Shown here: positions 49,781-57,539 of the stretch, in pieces
Layout: each line of letters opens with the position of its first letter
Position numbering within the stretch: the stretch's first letter is position 1
Assembly: GCA_031555955.1 (NCBI GenBank)
Contig: JAVBTY010000042.1
Span: 1 to 64,000, forward strand
Length of the DNA stretch: 64,000 bases
From: Azoarcus sp031555955
GTDB lineage: Bacteria > Pseudomonadota > Gammaproteobacteria > Burkholderiales > Rhodocyclaceae
Reading direction: 5' to 3'
Position numbers and translations under genes: made by a program
The notes under the pieces: model-generated
What the model saw: only the letters and a program-made list of their open reading frames with translations
Told to the model about the DNA's origin: nothing
The model's database searches: none

Positions 49781-50036
49781 GCTCCCAATAGGCTAGAGCA
49801 CTGCAAGTTCCACCGACCTAACCACAAGCGCAGCAATCAGTTAGCAGGCAAGCCCGCCTAATTCCGGGTTTGCCGTTCCCTGCTCGCGGGCAAGAACGCC
49901 GCTACAGGCCGCGCGCTGTGCTCGCCAGTACCCTAGCGGCGGCGGTGTGGTGATCGTCGCCCCAGCCGCCCGCTGCGCTCGCGCAGCCGCACAAACGACA
50001 ACGGGTGCCAGCGGCACCCGTTGAAGGCCAGGTCGC
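49781..50036. repeat. Structured segment after cargo, copy A
   Basis: This segment is homologous to 57540-57717. Shared parts include GCTCCCAAT-GGCTAGAGCAC, CTAAC/GTTAG dyads, a hairpin GCAAGCCCG / CCGGGTTTGC and the strong terminator-like hairpin at 49999-50023 (stem CAACGGGTGCC / GGCACCCGTTG). Copy A has about 78 bp (roughly 49912-49990) that is absent from copy B. It has no coding frame shared with the other copy. Confidence 0.85.
49999..50023. terminator. Strong 11-bp hairpin after the TIR cargo
   Basis: A perfect 11-bp stem with loop AGC but no long T-run. It is conserved in the second copy at 57680-57704 with one altered pair, so it is likely structural or a terminator. Confidence 0.55.
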
Positions 50037-50169
50037 ACGGGTAGGAGTGGCCCCGTTCCTAGCTGAGTCCGTTTGATTAACGTCCAACGGTTTTCGATGG
50101 GACGGCGCAGCTTCTCCGGGACTGCGCGCCACTGCACCGCTGACGACGATAAGGGCGGTGCAGGGTTTT

Positions 50170-50412
50170 TCAGATGCCGTCGTCGTCTTGCCTGCTCCTG
50201 CATCCTTGCCGGTTCGGTTGCGGCGTGCAAAGGCGCAAGCGCTGCACGTCCTCCGACCAAAAGAGCTGACCACACCGCATGCACTTCCGCCAGCCGACAT
50301 AGCGCACCACGCGCGGCGGCTTGTGGTCAGCATCAAGCACGGGTTCGCGCCGCGCTCCGTCGTCCTGCGGCCACATGCGAGGCTCAACGAAGCCTTGGAA
50401 ATTCGGTTTCAT
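50170..50412 (-). CDS. Small protein with possible zinc finger
   Basis: An 80-residue protein (MKPNFQGFVEPRMWPQDDGARREPVLDADHKPPRVVRYVGWRKCMRCGQLFWSEDVQRLRLC). CMRCG and the later cysteines suggest zinc binding. The ORF extends upstream, but ATG 50412 overlaps the neighbouring gene in the normal ATGA fashion. It is the last gene of the leftward operon. Function unknown. Confidence 0.6.
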   Translation of the reverse strand: MKPNFQGFVEPRMWPQDDGARREPVLDADHKPPRVVRYVGWRKCMRCGQLFWSEDVQRLRLCTPQPNRQGCRSRQDDDGI

Positions 50413-50636
50413 CGCAGCAACCCCCAGCCAGCAGTCCCGGCGCGGGCGGTGCCATCGTCGATCCAGTTCAACACGCAATGCCGCACCACAGGGCCATCGA
50501 CCGGGCATATGCGACCGTCAGCAATGGCAGCGCTGAGCATGTCACTGACCCAGCCTCGCATCTCGTCGGTCGCACCTTGCGAGCGCTCCAAGTGCTTGAG
50601 GCGGGCGAGCATGCCCTTGGCGCTGCTGATGCTCAT
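50409..50636 (-). CDS. Small element A protein, unknown
   Basis: A 75-residue protein (MSISSAKGMLARLKHLERSQGATDEMRGWVSDMLSAAIADGRICPVDGPVVRHCVLNW). It is tightly packed with its neighbours. The phrase ADGRICPVDGP..RHCVLNW recurs in small mobile-element proteins in my recollection, but no function is known. Confidence 0.55.
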   Translation of the reverse strand: MSISSAKGMLARLKHLERSQGATDEMRGWVSDMLSAAIADGRICPVDGPVVRHCVLNWIDDGTARAGTAGWGLLR

Positions 50637-50640
50637 GTGG

Positions 50641-50820
50641 TTAGTCCTGAGACTCGCGCAACGCCGCGCCCAGCTTGACCGCGCGGAGCAGGTTCAGCGC
50701 GTCGCTAGTCTCGCGGGCTGCATGCGCCTCGATGCGTCGTTGCTGAATCTGGCGCAACTCGTCGGGCGTGATGCCGTACTTGACCGGGCGGTTCTCGTGG
50801 TCGAGGTTGTCATTCTTCAT
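50641..50820 (-). CDS. Small element A protein, unknown
   Basis: A 59-residue, charged helical protein (MKNDNLDHENRPVKYGITPDELRQIQQRRIEAHAARETSDALNLL). ATG 50820 overlaps the stop of the upstream gene (ATGA); the longer ORF start is not supported. Confidence 0.5.
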   Translation of the reverse strand: MKNDNLDHENRPVKYGITPDELRQIQQRRIEAHAARETSDALNLLRAVKLGAALRESQD

Positions 50821-51029
50821 TGGAGCGTTCCTTTCATCGGGCCGATTGCTTGCAGCAGGCGCGCGGCCTGATAGCGCACTGCTGGGTCGTCGCACTTCAA
50901 AATCGCCTCATAGCAGACATTGACGATCAGCTTGAGATCGGCTTGCCCCTGTGGTGTGTCTATCGGGCGTTCGATCTTTGGCCGACCCCAGCCGTAAAAG
51001 GGAATGGTGTCGGTGTCTCGAATGCTCAT
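50817..51029 (-). CDS. Small element A protein, unknown
   Basis: A 70-residue protein (MSIRDTDTIPFYGWGRPKIERPIDTPQGQADLKLIVNVCYEAILKCDDPAVRYQAARLLQAIGPMKGTL). It is coupled to both neighbours by 4-nt overlaps. A helical repeat-like C-terminus is visible; no family is recognised. Confidence 0.55.
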   Translation of the reverse strand: MSIRDTDTIPFYGWGRPKIERPIDTPQGQADLKLIVNVCYEAILKCDDPAVRYQAARLLQAIGPMKGTLQ

Positions 51030-51493
51030 TGCTTCTCCTCCAGCGCCAGAAGGCGCGTTTCCAGTTCTGCGATTTGCTTGATGCCGTAGAGGGTCGAGAT
51101 ACCTTCCAGAATCTGCTTACCCACATCCGGCGCGACCTTGCCGTCTGCGATGGCTTGCAACACCGCTTCCGCCTGCTCGGTCACGGATGCCTTGGCGTCA
51201 AAATCAAACTCCACGCGCTCGGTCTGCGAACGCAAGGCAGGAGCGACCCGCGACAGCACCAGCCCAGCCGCTTGCACGTCACCGGCAAGCGCTGCGTCGA
51301 TAACCACACGGGCAACCTTCGGCGCGTCGTCCATCAGTGCCTGCGTCACGCGGGTGCGCTTATCAACGATGCCGCGAGGGCGTCCGTTCTTGTTGGGCGA
51401 CGGCATGCCCTTCTTCCAGTTCGGATTGCCCGCTGGCGGTTCGGTGTTGGGCTTGTAGCCCTGCAACCAGTCCGGTTGAACTATCTCGGTCAT
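51026..51493 (-). CDS. DUF5681-like protein
   Basis: A 155-residue protein. The opening (GNPNWKKGMPSPNKNGRPRGIVDKRTRVTQALMDDAPKVARVVIDAALAGDVQAAGLVLSRVAPALR) is the N-G-R-P-x-G...KRT DUF5681 pattern, often found near terminases and in mobile elements. If it acted as a small terminase-like DNA-binding protein it could redirect helper packaging, but this is speculation. Confidence 0.65.
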   Translation of the reverse strand: MTEIVQPDWLQGYKPNTEPPAGNPNWKKGMPSPNKNGRPRGIVDKRTRVTQALMDDAPKVARVVIDAALAGDVQAAGLVLSRVAPALRSQTERVEFDFDAKASVTEQAEAVLQAIADGKVAPDVGKQILEGISTLYGIKQIAELETRLLALEEKQ

Positions 51494-51532
51494 TGGATGA
51501 ACCCCTTTGATGTCATCAAGTGCCGATCAGGC

Positions 51533-52243
51533 TCATTCGCCAAACTTGAGAGCGGCCAGCGCTTTGTCATTGCCATTGCGAAGCTCATTCACCGTTGCCC
51601 ACTTCGCGCCCATCGCCTTCTCAATCTCGTTGAAGACAAGCCCGCCGCGCTGCTCAATGACAGCCTTGGCACCGCGCACCGCTTTCAGCTTCTGCGCCGT
51701 GTCGGGTGAAGTGCGCTCGTGCCACATGCGGGTGTAGGTCTTCTGGAAGTTCGCATCGAGGCCGGACAGATACGGCGGCGCACCCAGCACTGCGCTGGCG
51801 GTGATGTGGTCGCCCTCGTCAATTGCCTGCTGCAAGAACTTGTGGCGATCCTCAACTGACATGTCCTTGACGTACTTGCGCACCTCGCCTGCGATGGTCA
51901 CAGCGGCGCGGGATTCCAGCGGCTGCGAAAGCTGCTCCTCAAAATGCGCGATCTGCTTTTCCAGCGTGATGCGCACGTTGTCGAATTTCTTGGAGATGCG
52001 CTGCTGTTGCTTGGCTGCGGCATCGGAGACGTTGAGGATTTGCTGTCCCTCCGTCCAAGCTTTGTTGCGGCTGGCGTGGTCGCGTGCGTCGTGCAGCTTG
52101 CCCAAAGTCAGATAGGCATCGTCCAGCGCTTCGAGTGCGGGCGCGAGAATAGGCGCGGTAAGTTCCTCGTCGTAGCCGTCAATGGCTTTGAGAGTTTCGG
52201 CGTGGAGACTCGGGGTAATGCGTGAATCAACTGGCGTAGGCAT
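51533..52243 (-). CDS. Long helical protein, unknown
   Basis: A 236-residue, mainly helical protein with likely coiled coil (NVSDAAAKQQQRISKKFDNVRITLEKQIAHFEEQL). No family is recognised. It lies upstream of the DUF5681-like gene on the same strand with a 39-bp gap. Confidence 0.6.
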   Translation of the reverse strand: MPTPVDSRITPSLHAETLKAIDGYDEELTAPILAPALEALDDAYLTLGKLHDARDHASRNKAWTEGQQILNVSDAAAKQQQRISKKFDNVRITLEKQIAHFEEQLSQPLESRAAVTIAGEVRKYVKDMSVEDRHKFLQQAIDEGDHITASAVLGAPPYLSGLDANFQKTYTRMWHERTSPDTAQKLKAVRGAKAVIEQRGGLVFNEIEKAMGAKWATVNELRNGNDKALAALKFGE

Positions 52244-52459
52244 GATGAAACTCCTTTGATTTGGCGCGTGTTTTTTACGCAGTGCTTACATGCTGCGAAA
52301 GATCAGCGAAGGTCCGCAAGGAAAACAAAAACATGCATGCGTCGAACAAGTAATTCAGCGTTATTCGTTCGTTGTCGCGTGCATCCAAAAAGTCGTTGCC
52401 GAGTCTCGGAGATGCGTCTTAGCGTTGCCCCATCTACAACCCGCACAGGAGCAACGACG

Positions 52460-52939
52460 ATGGAAGCCAAGACCTACACGAACCGCACGAACGCCCGCCG
52501 CGCTGGTGTTGCCGCAGGTGTGCCCGCCGAACTGGTAGAGATCACCGTGCATAAGAACGGCGACGAGGTGCGCTTTGGCTGGAAGGCGAAGCAGCCGCCC
52601 GCAAGCGCTGCGCAGGGTGCGGCCAGTACCCCAGCGGCGACCGCTACCGAAAGCGAGCCTGTAGCGCCCGCTGTCGCCGTGCAGGGGGTGACCACAAGCA
52701 AGCCGAAGAAAGTAGCAGCCCCGAAGGTGGAGCGCGTCGAGCAGAACGGCGTCAAGCGTCCAAAGGATGGCGGGCTGTGCGCTGCTGTCTGGGCGTGGCT
52801 GGACGCTCACCCGGACGCAACGATTAAGGACGCGAAAGCCGCTGCACCGGAGAACGGCTGGAACGCGAACAACGTGGCCTGCGAGTTTTACGCTTGGCGC
52901 AAGTTCAACGGCCTTTCACGCGCGACCGCCGCGAACTGA
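52460..52939 (+). CDS. Ala/Pro-rich DNA-binding-like protein, unknown
   Basis: A 159-residue protein, the only plus-strand gene in the core of element A. The N-terminal ~45 residues (TYTNRTNARRAGVAAGVPAELVEITVHKNGDEVRFGWK) and C-terminal ~60 (GGLCAAVWAWLDAHPDATIKDAKAAAPENGWNANNVACEFYAWRKFNGL) look folded; the middle is Ala/Pro/Lys linker. AGGAG precedes ATG 52460. It is convergent with the RepA-like gene across a large inverted repeat. Confidence 0.6.
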   Translation: MEAKTYTNRTNARRAGVAAGVPAELVEITVHKNGDEVRFGWKAKQPPASAAQGAASTPAATATESEPVAPAVAVQGVTTSKPKKVAAPKVERVEQNGVKRPKDGGLCAAVWAWLDAHPDATIKDAKAAAPENGWNANNVACEFYAWRKFNGLSRATAAN

Positions 52940-52947
52940 TGCAGGCC

Positions 52948-53069
52948 GGTTTTGCAGTCGCCGCCCCTGTGCTAACTGCTGCAAAAGTGCAAAACCAAAA
53001 AACGATGATCCCCGTTTTGTAGTTTTGTGGTTTTGCACTTCCCAGCACAGGGGTGAGTGCTGCAAAACC
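52948..53069. repeat. 90-bp inverted repeat with four GGTTTTGCA motifs
   Basis: Outer arms CCCCTGTGCT (52964-52973) and AGCACAGGGG (53044-53053) and inner arms AAGTGCAAAACC (52985-52996) and GGTTTTGCACTT (53029-53040) form a nested hairpin. GGTTTTGCA or its complement occurs four times (52948, 52988, 53029, 53061). It lies just past the 3' end of the RepA-like gene. A terminator, origin or packaging/nicking site are all possible. Confidence 0.75.
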
Positions 53070-53076
53070 GATTCGC

Positions 53077-54537
53077 TCAAGTCAGCGTCGCTTTTCGGTA
53101 AAGCACCTGATTGTTCGCTCCGCGTACCACGTCGATTCGATACTGGAATTGAGCCAAGCGGAGCATGTCGTCCACGTCCTTCCAGCGGCGACCATTCACC
53201 ACTCGATTCAGAACGCTATGCACCATGTCGCGGGTCACGTCCTGGCCTGTATGCGTCACATGAACCGCCTGCACCAGCGCCTCGACTACCTGTGACACTG
53301 TGGTCATCTTCTGATCGAGTGCGCGCCCGGTGTCTTCTTCGGTCTCCTTGCCGGTGGCGGCATCGAACACGCGCGCCGATTCATCCTCGCCCCATACGCA
53401 TTCACCGAGCACCGCCTTACACAGCACCGACGCTGGAGCGTCTGCGCGCTGCGCCAGCGTATGCACAGCTTCCGTCTTGTAGGTGACAAGAAAGCGCGGT
53501 GTGAGCTGGGGTTTTGCCAGTCGCATGACATAGGCGTGCTCTTCTCGCTTGTCGCGGGCATGCGCGAATGCAACCCGTGGTGACGTAACCCATGCGCCAG
53601 CACCTGCCACCATGTCCTCAAAGTGCTCGGTGTTCTGGCTGCTGCGCTTGTTGTTGTGACCGATGAAGGCAATAGTCACGTCATGCTTTTCCGCCAGCGT
53701 CTGCATGTAAGCGAGCAGGCGCTTAACTGAGGCGTCATCATTGGGGCTTTGTCCCGGAGCCCAGATGGTCAGTGCCACGGCGGTATCAAGCACGACGAGT
53801 CGCACGGGTGGCGTCCCCGCGTTCATTGCCGTGATGTTCGCCATGCTGATGGTCGCGTCCAGATGCTCATAGACGCCGAAGACCTGAATCTGCTGTCCGC
53901 TGTGCTCATCGGTCTCGATACCAGCAAAAACCATCAGCGAGCCGGGCGCGCCACCCGCCTTGATGTGGCGAGCAGTAATCCACCCCTTCAACTCCTCCGC
54001 ACTGATCCAGACGGTGGAGGCGTGGTGGCTAATCATGGCCGCCATCGTTGCGAGGAACGACGACTTGGCAGTGCCACCACGTCCGAAGAAGCCGACGACG
54101 CATTGACGCGGCAGGAACGGATCAACAAGGTAGGTGACTGTGGCTGTTTCGATATCTTCCGGCATGGCGAACTCCAGCTTGATCTTGTTCGGGTCGATGG
54201 TTCGCGGCTGGGTCTGAACACGGTGCCGCACCTTTTCGCGTTCGAGCTTCTTTCCTTCGATTTGAAGCTCTATCTCCTTGGCCTTGGTTGCTTCCCGCTG
54301 CGCCTCGGCTATCGCCTGAGCCTGCGCGACTTCCGGTGTCAGGTGCGGATTGCGCTCTTGTGCAGCAGCAAGCCACGGGAGCGTGGGCGGCTGCGCGGCG
54401 GCTGGGGCCGAGATCGCAAGGTTGCCGCCATTGGGGTACTGGCTGGGGTGCTGCGCTTGCTGTAGCGGCGGCTGTGCTCCCTGCAAATTCTCCGAGCCGC
54501 CCGAAGTGGCTTGTCCTACGCTATGCGTGCTGTGCAT
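53077..54537 (-). CDS. RepA-like AAA ATPase/helicase
   Basis: A 486-residue ATPase of the AAA_25/RepA type. The N-terminal ~120 residues are Gln/Ala-rich, followed by Walker A GRGGTAKS (152-159), a WISAEE segment and Walker B LVVLD (247-251), then IAFIGHNNKRS, typical of hexameric RepA/DnaB-like helicases. The C-terminal ~100 residues look winged-helix-like. It probably replicates element A. Confidence 0.82.
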   Translation of the reverse strand: MHSTHSVGQATSGGSENLQGAQPPLQQAQHPSQYPNGGNLAISAPAAAQPPTLPWLAAAQERNPHLTPEVAQAQAIAEAQREATKAKEIELQIEGKKLEREKVRHRVQTQPRTIDPNKIKLEFAMPEDIETATVTYLVDPFLPRQCVVGFFGRGGTAKSSFLATMAAMISHHASTVWISAEELKGWITARHIKAGGAPGSLMVFAGIETDEHSGQQIQVFGVYEHLDATISMANITAMNAGTPPVRLVVLDTAVALTIWAPGQSPNDDASVKRLLAYMQTLAEKHDVTIAFIGHNNKRSSQNTEHFEDMVAGAGAWVTSPRVAFAHARDKREEHAYVMRLAKPQLTPRFLVTYKTEAVHTLAQRADAPASVLCKAVLGECVWGEDESARVFDAATGKETEEDTGRALDQKMTTVSQVVEALVQAVHVTHTGQDVTRDMVHSVLNRVVNGRRWKDVDDMLRLAQFQYRIDVVRGANNQVLYRKATLT

Positions 54538-54664
54538 GTTGTTTCCTTCTCAAAGCCGTCCTGACCCGACGGCTTTTCTTTTGATGGAGTTACGCAGCGC
54601 TTATCAGCGGGTGTGCGGGGGCGGCAAGTTGCGCGGCTGCATTGGGTTTTCGTCGCCATGAACG

Positions 54665-54910
54665 TCAAACAGCTTGTTTGGCGTTCGGCGCGTAGGCGCT
54701 GGTACTGGTGAAGGTGCGCGAAGCCAACCAAGCCTTGATTTCGTCGATGTGATACCGAATCGGGTCTTGTTTGGCTGGCCCCATCTTGATGAAGTTGGGG
54801 CCTTTGCCCTTACCCCGCCAGATTTCGAGGGTGTTCGGTTTGATGCCGAGCAGTGCGGCAGCTTCTTCGTTCGTCAGCAGGTCGGGGCTGAGCGCTGAAA
54901 GTGTGGTCAT
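54665..54910 (-). CDS. AlpA/excisionase-type MerR-like HTH protein
   Basis: An 81-residue HTH protein (LLTNEEAAALLGIKPNTLEIWRGKGKGPNFIKMG...RYHIDEIKAWLASR), the DNA-binding fold of AlpA and Xis proteins. It lies between integrase and RepA-like genes, where AlpA-type regulators activate int or act in excision. ATG 54910 gives the normal N-terminus; the ORF extends upstream without homology. Confidence 0.82.
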   Translation of the reverse strand: MTTLSALSPDLLTNEEAAALLGIKPNTLEIWRGKGKGPNFIKMGPAKQDPIRYHIDEIKAWLASRTFTSTSAYAPNAKQAV

Positions 54911-55144
54911 GGGCGGAGTCCTCAGACAATCCACGGCCCGCAAAGAAAAAGGGCAGGCGCGGTGGAATCTGCCACCTGTTTCCAGATGACGGATACCCGC
55001 TCCTGCCCATGCAGCGCGTCTTCTCCAGTCCGACCCCTTGCGGGGGTATCGCATCACGCTCGAACTGGAGAGCGAGTTAGTTGAAGCAACTATAGGGCAA
55101 CTTTACGCGATAAGCAAGCGTAAGTTGTTGATATAAAAGGTTGT
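54911..55144. promoter_or_regulatory. int-alpA intergenic region with inverted repeat
   Basis: A 234-bp gap without genes. CAACTTTACGC (55098-55108) and GCGTAAGTTG (55118-55127) form a dyad with one extra base. It may be an operator for the AlpA-like protein or a terminator of int; no T-run supports the latter. Confidence 0.45.
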
Positions 55145-56377
55145 TTAGTTTTCTGAACGGTCGTTTATGGCCGCTGCCTGCTGCTCGATCCAGTCGGATA
55201 TGCGTTGCGTCTCGGGCTTGAGATATTGCAGGTGCGAAGTCTCAAGGTAGTGGCGCGCGGTCACGCCCTTGGGTACATGGTTCGTCAACAGCTCGACCTT
55301 TGTCAGATCAATGCCGCAGTTGGCGACGCCGATGGTCGTGAACGTGCGGCGCAGGTCGTGCGGCGTGATCTTCGTGCCCGCTACCTCGCTGACCTTCTTC
55401 ATGGTGTCGCGCGGGTCTTTGATGTGCCCGGCCTTGCCCCAGGACGAGAACACGAACGGGCTACCCTTCACGCGCTGGCGCGTGGTCAGCAACTGCACCG
55501 CCTGCGTGGACAGCGGCAGCCATACGGGGTTGCTGTTCTTCGGGTCAGGGATGTGAATCCAGCCTTCCTCAAGGTTCACCCTGTTCCATTCGAGCGCGCA
55601 GCATTCCCCGATGCGAAGGCCGGTCAGCATAAGCAGCATCACGAGGTCGATGCTTGCTAGCGTGTCGCGGTTGTAGGCCTGCTCGCGGGACTGGACAAGG
55701 AATGACCACACCGCGCCGACCTTGCTATCTGGCACGCGGCTGGTGCGTGGCTTGAGCGGTGCCCATTTCTTGTAGAGCACGTCAACGGGGTTGTCCGTCA
55801 GCACGGGCGACCCGTCCGGCTCGCGGTATTCGCGGATGGCGTAATTGAACAAAGCGCGGAGCACAGCGAAGGCCTGATTAGCTTGGGCAGGGGCTGGGCC
55901 GTTGCCCGTTGTGCCCTTCGTCTTGATCTCGTTGAAGCGCTTCGTGACCGCCTCGCGGTTGATTTCCTTGAGCGGCTTCTTCAACCATGCCGCGAAGGTC
56001 GTGCTCACATGGCGTTCAATCTCGGCCTTGCTGCTGTCCTTCAGCGGGCGGTCGCGCTTGTACCCGTCGGCCACGTCGCGGAGGGTGACGCGCTGTGCTG
56101 CCTCCTTCTTTGCAACGGCGCGCGGGTCGATGCCCATGCGCATGCTGCGCAGGTGCTCGCGGGCAACGTCACGGGCTTGATCGACGGTGAAGACACCATG
56201 AGGGCCGATGCTGATGCGCGGCGAACTACCGTTCACGCGCCCCTGCACGATGTAGGTGATCTTGCCGGTAGGAGTGACCCGGAGGCCGAACCCCTTGAGC
56301 GAGTCGTCCCAGTGGAACGCCTCTTTGTCAGCGGGCGCGGTGATCTTGTCGATGTAGTTCTTCGTCAGCTTAGGCAC
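55145..56377 (-). CDS. P4-type tyrosine integrase of element A
   Basis: A 410-residue integrase with the N-terminal DUF4102 domain (WDDSLKGFGLRVTPTGKITYIVQGRVNG). The complete catalytic set is R255 (TGLRIGE), H340 and R343 (HDLRRTF), H367 (LLTNH) and Y377 (ARHY). It is unlike the prophage integrase but appears to use the same tRNA-Ser loop. It sits beside the right end of element A. Confidence 0.93.
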   Translation of the reverse strand: MPKLTKNYIDKITAPADKEAFHWDDSLKGFGLRVTPTGKITYIVQGRVNGSSPRISIGPHGVFTVDQARDVAREHLRSMRMGIDPRAVAKKEAAQRVTLRDVADGYKRDRPLKDSSKAEIERHVSTTFAAWLKKPLKEINREAVTKRFNEIKTKGTTGNGPAPAQANQAFAVLRALFNYAIREYREPDGSPVLTDNPVDVLYKKWAPLKPRTSRVPDSKVGAVWSFLVQSREQAYNRDTLASIDLVMLLMLTGLRIGECCALEWNRVNLEEGWIHIPDPKNSNPVWLPLSTQAVQLLTTRQRVKGSPFVFSSWGKAGHIKDPRDTMKKVSEVAGTKITPHDLRRTFTTIGVANCGIDLTKVELLTNHVPKGVTARHYLETSHLQYLKPETQRISDWIEQQAAAINDRSEN

Positions 56378-56641
56378 GGCGCACCTCGCTGACTGGTGCT
56401 GTTGTGGTTACTATCGTCACGTTGGCTTCCTTCGTACACAAGGGAGTTGACCACGCGGTCGGGACTGTTAGCGCAGTCGCCGGCCGCATCTTTTCAGGCG
56501 CTCATAAGCAGTTCGTAAGCGCCACAGGTAAAGTTACGACAAGTTCCACAAAACAAAAAGCGAATGTAAGTCGTTGACCCATAAAGGTGCCTATGGCTTA
56601 CTAAAGAAGCGACAGGAAGGGTAAAGTCCGCGTCCGGGAAA
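56378..56641. other. Right end of element A, non-coding
   Basis: No gene is seen. The segment should hold the int promoter and integrase arm sites. A plus-strand TTGACC at about 56573 is followed 17 bp later by a poor -10, so an outward promoter towards the next TIR gene is only weakly supported. GTAAGTCGTTG and GTTACGACAAGTT are short related dyads. Confidence 0.35.
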
Positions 56642-56699
56642 CTTGAAAACTAGCAAGGATGTAAGTCCTTCCAGGGTTCGAATCCCTGACCCACCGCCA
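56642..56699 (+). pseudogene. Second tRNA-Ser(UGA) 3' half
   Basis: It has the same structure as 48483-48540 but with variable arm AAGGA-TGTAAG-TCCTT; both variants pair internally, so each half is potentially functional. It marks the right end of element A and the left end of remnant B. It continues into CCGCCATCAC, shared beyond the CCA end with the first copy. Confidence 0.88.
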
Positions 56700-56722
56700 T
56701 CACTGCACTACTGACAGGACCG

Positions 56723-57526
56723 ATGGCCCACAGAATCTTCCTCAGCCATAGCCACAATGACAAACTGCTAGTCGAAGCGGTTGCGCTGAAGCTGGCGGCC
56801 ATATTCGGTCAGGATCAGGTGTTCTATGACTCTTGGTCGATTTGTCCCGGTGACGGCATCATTGACCAGATGAACAGAGGCCTTGAGGCTCCTGAGTTCG
56901 TGTTCTTCTTCGTTTCTGCCAACAGCCTTGCGAGCGGGATGGTGAAACTGGAATGGCAAAACGCACTCTATTCAGCCACAAAGGGAAAGACCCGTCTTAT
57001 CCCTGTCCGACTCGATGGTAGTGACATGCCTGCTGTTCTCAGGCAGACGCTGTTTATCGACATGCACACAATTAGGCTTGAAGCGGCAATCGCCCAGATT
57101 GTTAGCGTGACGCAGGGCAATGCTTCATTCACCCCACAACATCAAGGCTTCTCGAACTTAACCTACAGCGTTGCCAAGCTGGCGGACGGCTCTGTCGAGA
57201 TCACTATCAAAGCTTCACACATGATGGAGCCGAATCCAAACTTCGCCTTCCCTGTAATGAACGAGGAAGACGAAATTGGTTGGTGGATTAAGGGGCATCC
57301 CGGAATACAGAGCGCTTTCAGGAAGAACGCATTTCAGCTGAATGAAGGTGGCATGGCTAACGCTGTGGTCATGCGGCCAATGACCGGTACTCTTACGCCC
57401 ACGCACCCCCTGACTTTTCAGTTCACGAAACGTGGCGAGAAGACTTTAAATCTCATCGACGTACTGCATGACAAAGGGCAAGACACTTGGGAGAAGGTTC
57501 CACCTACGCAACAGCAAACTGCTTGA
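56723..57526 (+). CDS. TIR-domain protein with C-terminal sensor-like domain (element B cargo)
   Basis: A 267-residue protein. The N-terminal TIR domain (RIFLSHSHNDKLLVEAVALKLAAIFGQDQVFYDSWSI...FVFFFVSANSLASGMVKLEWQNAL) includes the catalytic-type glutamate in VKLEWQ. The C-terminal ~130 residues (PNPNFAFPVMNEEDEIGWWIKGHPGIQ...) are beta-rich and unassigned. The gene starts 23 bp after the tRNA CCA, like the DUF2321 gene of element A. NAD-depleting defence is a plausible role. Confidence 0.78.
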   Translation: MAHRIFLSHSHNDKLLVEAVALKLAAIFGQDQVFYDSWSICPGDGIIDQMNRGLEAPEFVFFFVSANSLASGMVKLEWQNALYSATKGKTRLIPVRLDGSDMPAVLRQTLFIDMHTIRLEAAIAQIVSVTQGNASFTPQHQGFSNLTYSVAKLADGSVEITIKASHMMEPNPNFAFPVMNEEDEIGWWIKGHPGIQSAFRKNAFQLNEGGMANAVVMRPMTGTLTPTHPLTFQFTKRGEKTLNLIDVLHDKGQDTWEKVPPTQQQTA

Positions 57527-57539
57527 TCCGAGCGTCCTT

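Larger units (their letters stand above)
48483..56648. mobile_element. Integrative element A (about 8.2 kb, satellite-like)
   Basis: The element is flanked by two tRNA-Ser 3' halves. It contains DUF2321 and TIR cargo at the left, a structured spacer, small genes with a DUF5681-like protein, a RepA-like ATPase, an AlpA-like regulator and a complete P4-type tyrosine integrase beside its right end. It has no virion genes. The size and content fit a phage satellite or small integrative element; which one cannot be decided here. Confidence 0.75.

Noticed and set aside
49820..49860. CCTAAC...GTTAG dyad resembling integron attC ends.
   Set aside because: The interval is only about 30 bp, the right end does not fit GTTRRRY, and no integron integrase is present.
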